This document shows, in pieces, positions 46,411 through 58,400 of a DNA stretch of 64,000 bases (positions are counted from its first letter, which is position 1; each line of letters starts with the position of its first letter). The DNA comes from Tetrastigma voinierianum (lineage: Eukaryota; Streptophyta; Magnoliopsida; Vitales; Vitaceae): contig JAEQBH010006401.1 in assembly GCA_016808115.1 (NCBI GenBank), positions 62,001 through 126,000 on the forward strand, read 5' to 3'. The translations under genes were made by a program, and so were the position numbers. The notes beneath the pieces were generated by a model that was not told where the DNA came from, made no database searches, and worked only from the letters and a program-made list of their open reading frames with translations.

Positions 46411-49379
46411 AATGTGAGATTATTTCTAATTAAGCAGTATGTGGGACTAATTAAACAAGACCAACTAAATTATGGATTATTTCTGTCAATTACCCCTTAT
46501 TTAAATTCATTAATGTATTTATTTTGAACTTCATACTTATTATATGTTTTAAATTGCATAATTACCTTGAAAGTACGAGTTGATATAATGAATTAATATT
46601 TGTTTAGCTCTTACATCCTTCATTTTAAAGGTGAAACAACTGGAGAATGTTTGATTTAATATATATATACCCATACATATATTATTAAACTTTTTTTTTC
46701 TTTTTTCTTCTCATAAATATTTTGTCCTATCCAAGACCTTATATATTTGAAATGAATTATTGAATTTAGATGCAAAAGATACCCATAGTCTCACTACTTC
46801 CATTAATTGAATGTTATCATTCTAGGAACGAATGGAATACCAGAATAAGTAAGTCTAAAACAACAATCTCTTGCAGATTATTCTTTCGACCATCTCCCAT
46901 TTGATAATGATGATTCCTAGCGAAAACCTTTGAGGAGCCGTCGAGATACGGAAAATGATAGGAAAGAAAATAAAAGGAAAATAAAAATAGGTTTAAAAAC
47001 AATAAATTAATTTTATATGTTTATTTAAACTTCATTCATGTGTTTCTTTCTATTATATAATATAAAGACTAAAAAATTTTTAAAATAGCAAATTTTGAGT
47101 AATTTTGATTATATTTAATTTTTATTTATATTTTTATGATAAAAATAGGAATATGAAAAATGTCATTCTTTATGACAAGAAGAGCTGCGTCCGCATCGGT
47201 CGAGTACTTAATTTTTTTAACCTTCATCTTTATTACTTTCCGGTTTCCAAATGGTGCCTTAAAGTGGAGTAGGATCCATCTCATAAATGACCATGCCCTA
47301 GATCACCATCATCAACAGAATGAGAACCAAGGTATGTCTTCTCTCCGTTCCATTTTATTTATATGTTTGGGAAGATGTTGAGTTCAAATGTTAGTATTAG
47401 ATTAGTTTAAATACATTAAAAATAATGTAATGATGAAATAGAAATGATAAGCACATTTCTATTACAATTAAAAAATTATAACCCAAGACAGTTTTTTTGA
47501 ATGAGACTTGTTTTGAGTTAATTCTTTTTTTACGCTTTTATATTATTAGAATAAGAAAAGTCACTATCTTGTCGGTAAAATTAAGTTATTACTACGCTGG
47601 TGAGTGGTAAGCTTTGTGCTGCTTTCGTTTCTTTCCTTAAATTGATTTAGTATTGTTTTGGCGAAATGATTTAATTTCTAATGTTTTGGAAGCATATCGA
47701 TGTCGGATAGGAGAGAATTTTTGGTATTGTATATAGGTTCACTTCGATCTGGTAAACTAGCATTTAAAGTCGTGAGGCTCTTGGATTAAAGCGGATAATA
47801 TCATGTGGTTGGTAGGGTAGTCTGAATGGTATCGACCGTCTCGTCGATATGCGTATACATTGCATTTGGCCTAGTAGTGTTTATCCGTTTTCTTTGCTTG
47901 ATCAATAAGGGTATTTGTATCGCATTGGATATAAGAGAAACCATGCTTGTATATAAGTATGAACCATACTCAACCCTAATAGACAAGTTTAAAGTCGTGA
48001 CTCTTGAGACCAAAACGACAAACTCATCTATATGGTTGGATCGGGTCGTTCACAGCATATAGGCATAAATCTAGAAATGTTTTTGGGTTGTATATAGGTG
48101 GTATATTACCATGAAGCATTTGAAGTTTGATAAATGTTTGGTGGTTCTTGCTAGTTTATAAATATATGATTTATAAAATGTTTTATTTATAGGTAGTTTT
48201 AATTTTGTTCACTTATGTGTATTTTTTTTAGTTTCCTTACTCTTTCTAAGATAATTTGAGACATTTTGTGAAATTTCTTATCTATTTCTCCATTTAAGTT
48301 AAACGATTTTTGTTTCAATTTGTGTTTGAATCCGACATGTACCTTCAAGTTAAGTCATGGAATCCATTTTCTATTCCTTGAAGTTCAAATCATATAAATC
48401 CTTCATCAAGTGATTAGTTCAATTGTAAAGAGGGGCCCTAAGGAATAGCATCAAGAGGAGAGATTTATTTCCTTTTGATTTTGGATATGTATCACAATAT
48501 AATTATTTTAAAAATGGAAAAATGATTTTTTTTTTTTTTTCACTTTAGTTTTTGAGTCATTTGAGAGTCAAAAAAAAAAAAAAAAAAAAAAACAGATGTA
48601 GATAGGAATTTTAATAGAAATAATTCCCAGGGTTTTCTTTTGAAATTTGAGTGCATATAATATATATGTAGATTTCTTAGAAATGTCAGCAGCTTCATCA
48701 AGATCTTTGTTATTGGTGGAAATGACAAAATCAAAAGCCAAAGGAAAGACCTTGACTCCTAATAGAAGAAAAGTTAAAGCAAAATAGATGGAAGGTTTCT
48801 TGAAAATTCCTAATCATTGGAAAAACTAGCAAAAATAGAAATTTTAAAAAATATACATATATTTTTAAATCCATTGGTTTTATAATTATTTCCTAATCTA
48901 TAATATTTGTAAGATAATGTGTAATTATAATAGATAAATATATATATATAATATAATACAATATTTTGTAGGACCTTCACTTTCAAGCATATCGTTTTTG
49001 TTTGAGGCAAAATAATAGGTTGGGGATGCGGCACCAAGTCCTTGTGATACGATACATTATGATCAAGGTATAGCGATGTTTTATAATTTGGTCATATCCA
49101 ATGTTTATAAGCCACCATTTTATGCCATATTTTAATGATCAGATCTATGGATATAGGCACATTATCGTAAAGATTGTTTACCTCATTTCAATTCAATCTG
49201 TAAATATTTTTTAAATTATATATATATATACCTTTTAATAAAATAAGTTTTTAAAATTATAATATTTAATTATTTGAAAATATATTTATTTAATATAATA
49301 AAATTAAGCATTTTCCTTCAAAAGAATTTTTTTTTAAAAAAGGTTAACAAGTGGGTTTCCAAATAATTAAAGCTATAGG
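46411..49379 (+). repeat. 3 kb direct duplication, left copy
   Basis: It matches 49,868-52,859 from end to end: ATGTGGGACT and AACAAGACCAACTAAATTATG at the start, CCTAGATCACCATCATCAAC in the middle, and GGTTAACAAGTGGG at the end. Within it, 46,940-47,168 belongs to repeat R1. A 22-base A run lies near 48,571. Small frames such as 47,160-47,381 and 47,826-48,062 are not kept in the right copy, so they are unlikely to be genes. Confidence 0.9.
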
Positions 49380-49867
49380 TTATTTTCACCTTTACCCTCA
49401 ATAAGGTAGACAACCAATTATTCACTGAATAGATAAAGTAAAAAAAGATAATAATGTTATACAATCATAAGAAAAAAAAACAAAGTTGCTTTGATGGTTT
49501 ATTTTCTTCTATTGTTTTGGCCTCTCACACTCCACTGACCCTAGTCATTACTTTTTGACCAGCACTTTCATACTCTTGCTAACTTTTTAAACATTCTTGT
49601 TTTCAACAAAACTTAAAGCAAATGTTATGGTGTTTTTTTATTCAAGTTTTGAAAACACAAGACAACATATTTCATTGAAAACTGTTTTTAATAAATACTT
49701 TGTTATAATGTAATAAATTGGGATCCCTCCTCTTTTTATGTCCAATCTTTTTGAAATTTTGAGTCCTTTACCACACTATCTAGGCATGATGGTAAGAGTG
49801 ATCATATAAGATTATTTTAACAATCGGCAACTAATGCCTCAATACAATACAAGACGAGACCACCCAA
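49380..49867. other. Spacer between the two 3 kb copies
   Basis: About 490 AT-rich bases with no coding or repeat signal that I can name. Confidence 0.6.
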
Positions 49868-52655
49868 ACATGAGATTATTTATAATTAAACAATATGTGG
49901 GACTGATTAAACAAGACCAACTAAATTATGGATTATTTCTGTCAATTACCCCTTATTTAAATTCATTAATGTATTTATTTTGAACTTCATACTTATTATA
50001 TGTTTTTAAATTGCATAATTACCTTGAAAGTCTGAGTTGATATAAGCATGAATTAATATTTGTTTAGCTCTTACATTACTTCATTTTTAAAGGTGAAGCA
50101 ACTGGAGAATGTTTTGATTTAATATATATATACCCATACATATATTATTAAACTTTTTTCTTGCCTCTTTTTCTTCTCGTAAATATTTTGTCCTATCAAG
50201 ACCTTATATATTTGAAATGAATTATTGAATTTAGATGCAAAAGATACCCACAGTCTCACTACTTCCATTAATTGAATGTTATCATTCTAGGAACGAATGG
50301 AATACCAGAATAAGTAAGTCTAAAACAACAATAAATCTCTTGCAGATTATTCTTTCGACCATCTCCCATTTGATAATGATGATTCCTAAGCGAAAACCTT
50401 TAGGCTTCGTCGGAATGCGGAAAGTATTAAGGAAAGAAAATAAAAAGGAAAATAAAAAATAGGTTTAAACTTAATAAATTAATTTTATATGTTTATTTAA
50501 ACTCATTTCATGTGTTTCTTTCTATTATATAATATAAAGACTAAAAAATTTTAAAATATGTAAAATTTTGAGTAATTTTGATTATATTTAATTTTATTTT
50601 ATATTTTTTATGATAAAACCAAATATGAGAAAATCATTTTCTTTATGACAAGAGAACTGCGTCCGCATCAGTCGAAGTACTTAATTTTTTTTTCTTCCTC
50701 TATTACTTTGCAGGACAAATGAATTAGCCCCAGAGTGGAAATTTGTGGGATCCAAATCTCGCCAAATGACCATGCCCTAGATCACCATCATCAACAGAAT
50801 GAGAACCAAGATATGTCTTCTCTCCATTAGTTTTATTTATATGTTTGCAGAAGATATTTGAGTTCAAATGTTAGTATTAGATTAGTTTAAATACATTAAA
50901 AATAATGTAATGATGAAATAGAAATGATAAGCACATTTCTATACAATTAAAAAATTATAACCAGACTAATTTTTTGAATGAGAGTTGTTTGAGTTAATTC
51001 TTTTGCAACTTTTATATTAGAATCAGAAAGTCACTATCTTGTCGCGGTCGATTATTACTATAGTGAGGGTGGCTTTGTCTTTGCTGGTTCTTTCCTTAAA
51101 TTGATTTAGTATTGTTTGGCGAGAAATGATTTAATTTCTAATGTTTTGGAAGCATATCGATGTCGGATGGGGAGAATTTTTTGTATTATAAATGGGTTCC
51201 ACTTCCCGTCCCAGTAGACGCGTTTAAAGTCGCTGAGAGCCTCTTGGACCAAGCGGATGTATGTACGAGGTTGGGCGAATTAAGATTTAAATGGTATCAG
51301 TCGATCTCAATCCCGATATGCATGCGTTCCATTTGGCCCAGTAAGAAATTTATCAATTTTTTCTTGTCATGGGGGTATTTCTTGTATCCGCATTGGATAT
51401 AAGCCATGTATTTATATAAGTATGAATTTCCTCCAGCGCAATAAGGCCGTTTAAAGTCGTGACTCATGAGGAACTAAAAACAGACAATATCTATATGGTT
51501 GGATCGGGTCGTTACACATATAGGCATAAATCTAGAAATATTTTGGGTTGTATATCAGTGGTATATTATCAACAAGCATTTGAAGTTTGATAGATGTTTG
51601 GTGGTTGCTGCTAGTTTATAAATATATATGATTTATAAAATGTTTATTTATGGTAGTTTAATTTTAATTCATATGTGTGTACTGTTCTCTTCTTTCTAAG
51701 ATAATTTCGGAAAATTTTGTGAAATTTCTTATCTATTTCTCATTTAAGTTAAGCGATTTTTGTTTTTTTCAATTTGTGTTTGAATCCGACTTATTACCTT
51801 CAAGTTAAGTCATGGAATTCATTTTTCTACTCCTTGAAGTTCTAATCATATAAATCCTTCATCAAGTGATTAGTTAAATTGTTAAGAGAGGTCCTAAGGC
51901 ATAGCATTAAGAGGAGAGATTTATTTCCTTTTAATTTTGGATCTGTATCACAATATAATTATTTTAAAAATGGAAAAACGATTTTTTCACTTTAGTTTTT
52001 GAGTCATTTGAGAGTCAAAAAAAAAAAAAAAAAAAAAAAACTAATGTAGATGAGGAATTTTAATAAGAAATAATTCTCTGGGTTTTCTTTTGAAATTTGA
52101 GTGCATATAATATATATGTGAACATTTCTTGAAATGTCGAACCTTTCCATCAAGATCTTGTTATTGAGTGGAAATGACAAAAATCAAAGTCAAAGGAAAG
52201 ACCTTGACTCCTAATAGAAGAAAAGTTAAAGCAAAATAAATGGAAGGTTACTTGAAAATTCCTAATCATTGGAAAAACTAGCAAAAATAGAAATTTTAAA
52301 AAATATACATATATTTTTAAATCCATTGGTTTTATAATTATTTCCTAATCTATAATATTTGTAAGATAATGTGTAATTATAATAGATAAATATATATATA
52401 ATATAATACAATATTTTGTAGGACCTTCGCATATAGTTTTGGTTTGAGGCAAAATGTAGGTTGGGATCTTGTGCAAAGTCCTTGTGATACGATACATTAT
52501 GATCAAGGTATAGCGGTGTTTTATAATTTGGTCGTATCAGTGTTTATAAATCTAGTTTTATGTAACCATATTTTAATGATCACCGATCACATGGATATAG
52601 GCACATTATCGTAAGGAATTGTTTATCTCATTTCAATTCAATACGCAAATATTTT

Positions 52656-52717
<62 letters not shown>

Positions 52718-52859
52718 TAATAAAATAAGTTTTTAAAATTATAATATTTAATTATTTGAAAATATATTTATTTAATATAATAAAAAACTTAAAGCATTTT
52801 CATTCAAAACATTTTTTTAAAAAGGTTAACAAGTGGGTTTTCAAATAATTAAATATAGG
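49868..52859 (+). repeat. 3 kb direct duplication, right copy
   Basis: It matches 46,411-49,379 throughout, with an offset of about 3,457-3,480 bases. Differences are mostly 1-10 base indels. A TA run is only about 15 bases in the left copy (49,217-49,231) but about 52 bases here (52,661-52,712). Confidence 0.9.
52661..52712. repeat. (TA)n microsatellite
   Basis: A pure TA run of about 52 bases, expanded relative to the other copy of the 3 kb repeat. Confidence 0.95.
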
Positions 52860-53254
52860 GAATTGAGAAGCACGTGTTTCTATAAGTCTTACACATTTCT
52901 GAGACTTGATCTTAATACATCCATGGCTTTGTCTTTTCTGCTTAAAACATTAGTTTTCAGTAAATTAGTCTTTCATTATCCATGAACATAAAAATAATTT
53001 GCATTTTTATAAAAAGTAAAATAAAATTTAGTGAAAAGATAAGAAAATAAAAAATGGTCTAATTTAATGCAAATGGTCTAAATTTTAATCCGTCAATATA
53101 AACGAAGTTTATTGAATAAGAATCGCATTTGTTGTGTTTTTCTAAAAATTAAAGAAATAAATAGCTTAAAAGGAAAAGGAAACAAGCTTGTGAGGTGTGG
53201 GTGTGACCACACGGAGGCTGGCGGCACACGCGTTAAAGTTGCCCCCAAATCCCT

Positions 53255-53387
53255 GACTACTTAAAGTCTCATTTTATCGAACCCTAGCAAGACCGCCTCC
53301 TCCTCTCTCTCTTCTCCTGTTCATCTCCTTTATCATCTCTCTCTTCTGTTCATCTCCTTCTAATTTGCTCAATAATGGCCGATCGGT
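53255..53387 (+). other. Possible orphan 5' end of a housekeeping gene
   Basis: GAACCCTAGC near 53,278 resembles the telo-box found in promoters of plant translation genes. It is followed by a CT-rich leader (53,298-53,366, with TCTCTCTTCT and GTTCATCTCC twice). Then comes AATAATGGCCGATCG followed by GTATGTC, a good splice donor, which suggests a tiny first exon starting MADR. No further exon is recognised downstream to 54,430. This is a weak inference from composition. Confidence 0.3.
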
Positions 53388-54438
53388 ATGTCTGATGCTT
53401 GAGACGGCGTGGGGCCACGACCTGTATTTCGCCTAAGGCTTGGGGATCGAGTTGCGGTTAAGAATCCAGAAGTCTGGTTTGGTTCATTTTCTTCCTCTTC
53501 GTCCGATTAGATGTTGTATTTTTGTATTTGATTTATTTCAAGATTTTATGAATTTTATGGCCTGAATATGATGATAAACTGGGTAAATCAGAAAATTTTC
53601 TCTCTTTACTGGGTGGGAGAAATGAAATGAAACACCCACTTACCCCATAGGTTAGTTTAATCCAGTGCCTTAGGGCCATGCCTCATCCATCTTTGCGTCA
53701 ATTGTTGAATTTTGAGATATCCTACTCTTAAAATATGTAAGATAAATTATAGGTATGATTGATTTCATTGAAGCAGAGAAGCCAGCCCCCTCCATGGCTT
53801 TTGGTAGTTTTAATTTGTTTTGTTTTGCCAATTCTTCATATATGAGCATCAGAGCATGCATACTACTTAGTACTTACACACCTGATCCTCAACTTCCGTT
53901 TCCTCTAATAAGATTATTTGATGGGGATATCATCTAATTAAGATGGGTGGGTCATGGAGATTTTATGAATTTGGTCAGCTTGAGAGGGGAAGTATTCCGA
54001 TTTTTTAATCTGAAAACGTGACGGCTGATTGAGGGTGAGGTTCAGGTTGGGTTGCACTGAAGTCATTGCTATGGTTAAGGCTTTAACTGTTACTCGGGGC
54101 GGGGGGGGAACGGGGTTGTGAGTTTTTTTTGTTGGCAGGTATGGGAAGAAACAAAGCGGCCCGACACGGGTTTGAAGCGAGAACGAGGTAAGAACAAATT
54201 AATCGGAACGAGGGAACGGGGAACGGGAACAGGAGCAGGGCAAAAACGATTGCCATCCTTACTTTACTATCCTTTAGAGCGCCAACCTTCAGCTTCCTGC
54301 AAATCTCATGGTCCCTTCCTCAACAGCTAATTCTACCGTTCCTTTCTGACTGAACATTAACATCAGAATCATCTTTTTTCTCAGTTTTAACAGAGACAGA
54401 ATTCAGCTGAAGACGGTATTAAACTACGCCTCGCCGAA
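53388..54438. other. Intergenic region upstream of the TNL
   Basis: About 1 kb lies before the TNL start codon. It contains a G-rich stretch (GGGGCGGGGGGGG near 54,096) and a C/T-rich part near 54,350. No coding family was recognised. Open frames at 53,670-53,861 (minus) and 54,118-54,330 (plus) match nothing I know. The TNL promoter presumably lies here, but no TATA box can be assigned with confidence. Confidence 0.4.
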
Positions 54439-54937
54439 ATGGCTTCCACAAGCGCTCAAATGGTGTCTGATTCTTCTCCTTCCATGCGTATATGCCTTTA
54501 CGACGTGTTCTTGAGCTTTAGAGGGGAAGACACCCGCCACAATTTCACCGATCACCTCTATACTGATCTGGTTCGAAGAGGCATTACAACTTTCAGAGAC
54601 GACAAACTTAAGAGAGGAGAAGAGATTCAGCCTGAGCTTCTAAAAGCTATTGAAGAATCAAAATCTTCCATTGTTGTTTTCTCTAAAAATTATGCTGATT
54701 CAAGGTGGTGTTTAGAGGGCTTGCAAGATCATGGGTGTAGAAAGGAATAATAGGCAAATAGTATTTAATAAATTTTCTACCATGTGGATCCATCGATATC
54801 CGCCAAACAAAGGAGAGCTTTGGAGAATCATTCACCACCAAGTATGATTATGAAGAAAATTGGAAGGACAAGGCTAGAGAGGTGGGAGGAGGCCTTGGCT
54901 CAAGCGGGCAATATTTCCGGATGGCATATCAACGAGG
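54439..54937 (+). CDS. TNL exon 1: TIR domain
   Basis: The first Met at 54,439 follows a leader and gives a short polar N-terminus typical of TNLs. The TIR domain opens at about residue 21 with YDVFLSFRGEDTRHNF, then GITTFRDDKLKRGEEI (residues 49-63) and SSIVVFSKNYADSRWCLE. The Glu of SRWCLE (residue 93) is the position of the catalytic glutamate in plant TIR NADases. The frame is clean for about 95 residues. It is then lost near 54,718, and the rest is read in other frames: a MWIHRYPP-frame counterpart of the usual HVDPSDIR block near 54,782, and EALAQAGNISGWHINEG ending at the donor GGTAAT at 54,937. At least three indels are needed to explain this. Alternative starts at Met8 or Met16 are possible. 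Confidence 0.9.
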
Positions 54938-55323
54938 GTAATTCTCATAACTTATTTTTAGCTTTTATTAATTGTTATTATTATTATTAGCTTTCATTTA
55001 TTAGAATACTTAAATTTGAGTCATGCACAATATCACTAGTATTCAAGACTTGTAGCAATTTATTAAGTTAAGAAATTCTCATAATTTGGTTCAATAATTT
55101 AAAGGTTGTTTTGTTCGCAAAACTTTTAGATCATATTTAGTTGAGAAAGTTTAAAGAAAATGTAAGAAAGAAAGAAAATAGAAAGTAAAAATAAATAAAT
55201 AAATAAATATATAATATTATTTATTTTATTATAATAAATTATTTTAATATTCTACTTCAAACTTATCTAATTTCACTATATGAAAATTAAATATTTTAAA
55301 ATATATGTAATTTTTTTAATTAT

Positions 55324-55407
<84 letters not shown>

Positions 55408-58400
55408 TTCTTCTTATATTTGTTTGATTTCTTTCTTCTTTATTTTTATTTTTAATGTTTTACTAATTTATAATTTGATTAATACTGAATTTGTAAATAC
55501 AAGATAAGTTTTTTAAAAGTGGTCCCTATTCTTTAGATTTTATCCATTCATTTTAGATAAATAGTTTATTTTACATCTTGCAAATGTCAGCTATTGACTC
55601 TAAAATCTAAAAATTTTGTCAACATAATTTTTTATCTATTCTAATCATTTGTGTCATTATTGTCAACATACATAATTTTTTTTTATCAATTCTATTGTTG
55701 TTATTGTTTGTGTCATTATTTTATGTTATAAATGATGTTTATTAATATTCAATTTATGTCGATAAATGTTAATTACAAGATATTATTTCTTTTAAATCAA
55801 TTTTTTACTAACCAAGTTTGCAATTCTTTAGTAATTAATCATCTACTCTTTTACTCATATGGTTTTGGTTGGTTGTTAAAGTGAATTTGAAGATTTGGAA
55901 CAAAATATAATGCAACCTTTTTAGAAATTAATTTAGAAGTAAAATCAATTTTCAGAAAGTTAAACAAATGGTTTCATCTATATTAATTGGCTAGGTAACT
56001 ACATAGCCACTTTAAACTATTGAAAAACACAAAGGTTTTCATAGTTCTGTTAGTGTAGTTAAGTAAACTATGTTAAATATCCAATTTCAAGAATAAAATA
56101 TAAATTCAAGCGATATAAACAGCATCAATACTAGAGCAACATAATAATTATAGATTGTTTAAAAAAACATAATAATTCTAGAACACAATATATTGTTTAA
56201 TAAATGTAACTTTATTTGAAGGAAAACAAGTAATTAAGGTCAAAATGGCAAAGAGTTTGAAGAATTTTGGTAAAGAAAACCTTCAATTTATGAAGGTTGA
56301 ATAAAAAAGGGAAATAAAAAATATGCTAAATTAAGATAAACAAATGTTATTTTCTGAAATTAAAACAATTAAAGGTTATTAATACTTGATTGCTCTTAAT
56401 TAAAAAAATAGGGATTAGAGCATATTTCTTTATTGATTCTATAATCTCTTCTTATTTATAATTCTTATCCATGATTCTATATATTTCTTTCCTCTTATAC
56501 ATTTGTTATTCTTGATTTTATGCCTATGTGATTATTTTTCATTTTATCATTTTTTTTTAATAATATACATATAATGGTTGGATACAAACTCAACCATGCG
56601 GGGAGTTAGAAGTTCATTACAAGGGAAGTCAGCATTCAAATTACAAAATTTTATATTTGTATGAAAATTTTAAATTGAATCAAAGTTAACTTTCTTTTAT
56701 ATTTTAATGAATTGAATAACTTGTCAATGATATAAGTAAATGTTATAATAAAATTTTAAGAAAGTCTAATGTACTAAATTAAAGGCAAAATATAACTAGA
56801 TAAAATTCTAAATAAAAAATATTAAAAAAATTTAGCAATAATATTTATAGTGAAATAAAACATTAAACAAATGTTTTAACTAAAACTCAAAAAGCTCTTT
56901 CAAATAAATTATATTCTATAAGTGATTTTTTTTTTAAACATAAGTAAATTAAAAGACATTTAGTATAATTTTAACAGAAAGTTAACTTAATGGAAAGTTC
57001 ATATTTTGATTTTTCTTTTTTCTTGTCATGCACACATGATATTGAAGAAATGTTTAAATATGCAAATGAAATTTCAGTTAATGTTATCTTGACATCAAAA
57101 GCCATCAAATTACCTTGATGTTTCTTATCATTTATTAATCTCACCATGTGTTCTTCTCTATCTTAGAAAAATGTTCTTCTTTAACATATTTCATAGTACG
57201 GAGTATAGTCAGACATATCAAGGAAATTACTATCGTTATTGCCAATAGAATATTGAATTTTAAATCCTTGTTTGTTGAGGATAATTTAGTAGGAATGGAT
57301 TCCCATTTTCAAAAACTGAGTTTGGGATTAAGGATGGAGTCAAATGATGTTCGCATGGTTGGGATCTGTGGCATTGGTGGAATAGGCAAGACAACTATCG
57401 CTAGATATGTATATAATCAAATTTCTTTGGGATTTGAATGTAGTAGCTTTTCTTGAAAAGTTAGTGAGGCTCACAAAAATAAGGAACTGGATTCGTTTAC
57501 AAAATCAACTTCTTAATGATATGCTAGGTGGAAGGGAAATCAAAAGATAAGCAATGTTTCGAAGGAGCGTATGATAAAATATAGTCTTAAACTTTCGAAA
57601 GGCTCTTATTGTTTTTGATGATATTGATGATATGGACTTATCAGTGTTTAGTTGGGAAATCATGATTGGTATGGTAAAGTAGAATCATCACATCACAACT
57701 AGAGATAAGCTTGTTACTAACTATGCTTAAAGTTGATTATCTATCTGAGGTTGAAGAACTAAATTCCATTGAAGCACTCAAGCTCTTTAGTCAATATGCC
57801 TTTCGGTTAAATTAAAGAGGATTTTGAAAGCCTCCTTCATGTCGTGTGATGCATTATTGTCAAGATCTTAGTTAGCTTTGAAAGTTTTGGGCTCTCTTTT
57901 ATGTGACAAGACAATTAGTGAATGGGAAAGTGAATTGCATAAATTGGAAAAAGAACCTGAAGTGAAAATTCAAAAAGTGCTTAAAATAAGTTTTGATGGA
58001 TTAGATGGTACACAAAAGGTGGTATTCCTTGATATTGCTTGCTTTTTTGAAGGCGAAGATAAAGACTTAGTGTCAAAAATATTGGATGGTTGCAAGTTGT
58101 ATGGTGAAATTAACATAAGAGTACTATGGGAGAGATGTTTGATAACTATTTCACACGATAGAATATATATGCATGATTTGATCTAAATGGGTTTGAAAAT
58201 TGTTCCAAGAAGCAAATATCAGGGAGCCTAGCAAATGGAGGCAGACTATGGGTCAAGTGATATCTAAATGCATTTATAAGTAAAGGTGGTCAGTAAATTC
58301 AATTACATACTTCAGCTTTTTAGGGAGATAAAGTATTTAGTATTTTTTTCTTTAAAATTTTGGATTTTTAGTTTTTCTTTTCTCTAATTCTTTGTTCTTG

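Noticed and set aside
47160..47381. 73-residue open frame in the left 3 kb copy
   Set aside because: The corresponding region of the right copy (near 50,640-50,850) does not keep the frame, so coding is unlikely.
53670..53861. 63-residue minus-strand open frame upstream of the TNL
   Set aside because: No recognisable family, no neighbouring exons, and a plus-strand frame of similar length overlaps it.
54118..54330. Plus-strand open frame just upstream of the TNL as an extra N-terminal exon
   Set aside because: It is basic and low in complexity, matches no NLR domain, and the TNL start at 54,439 already gives a normal N-terminus.
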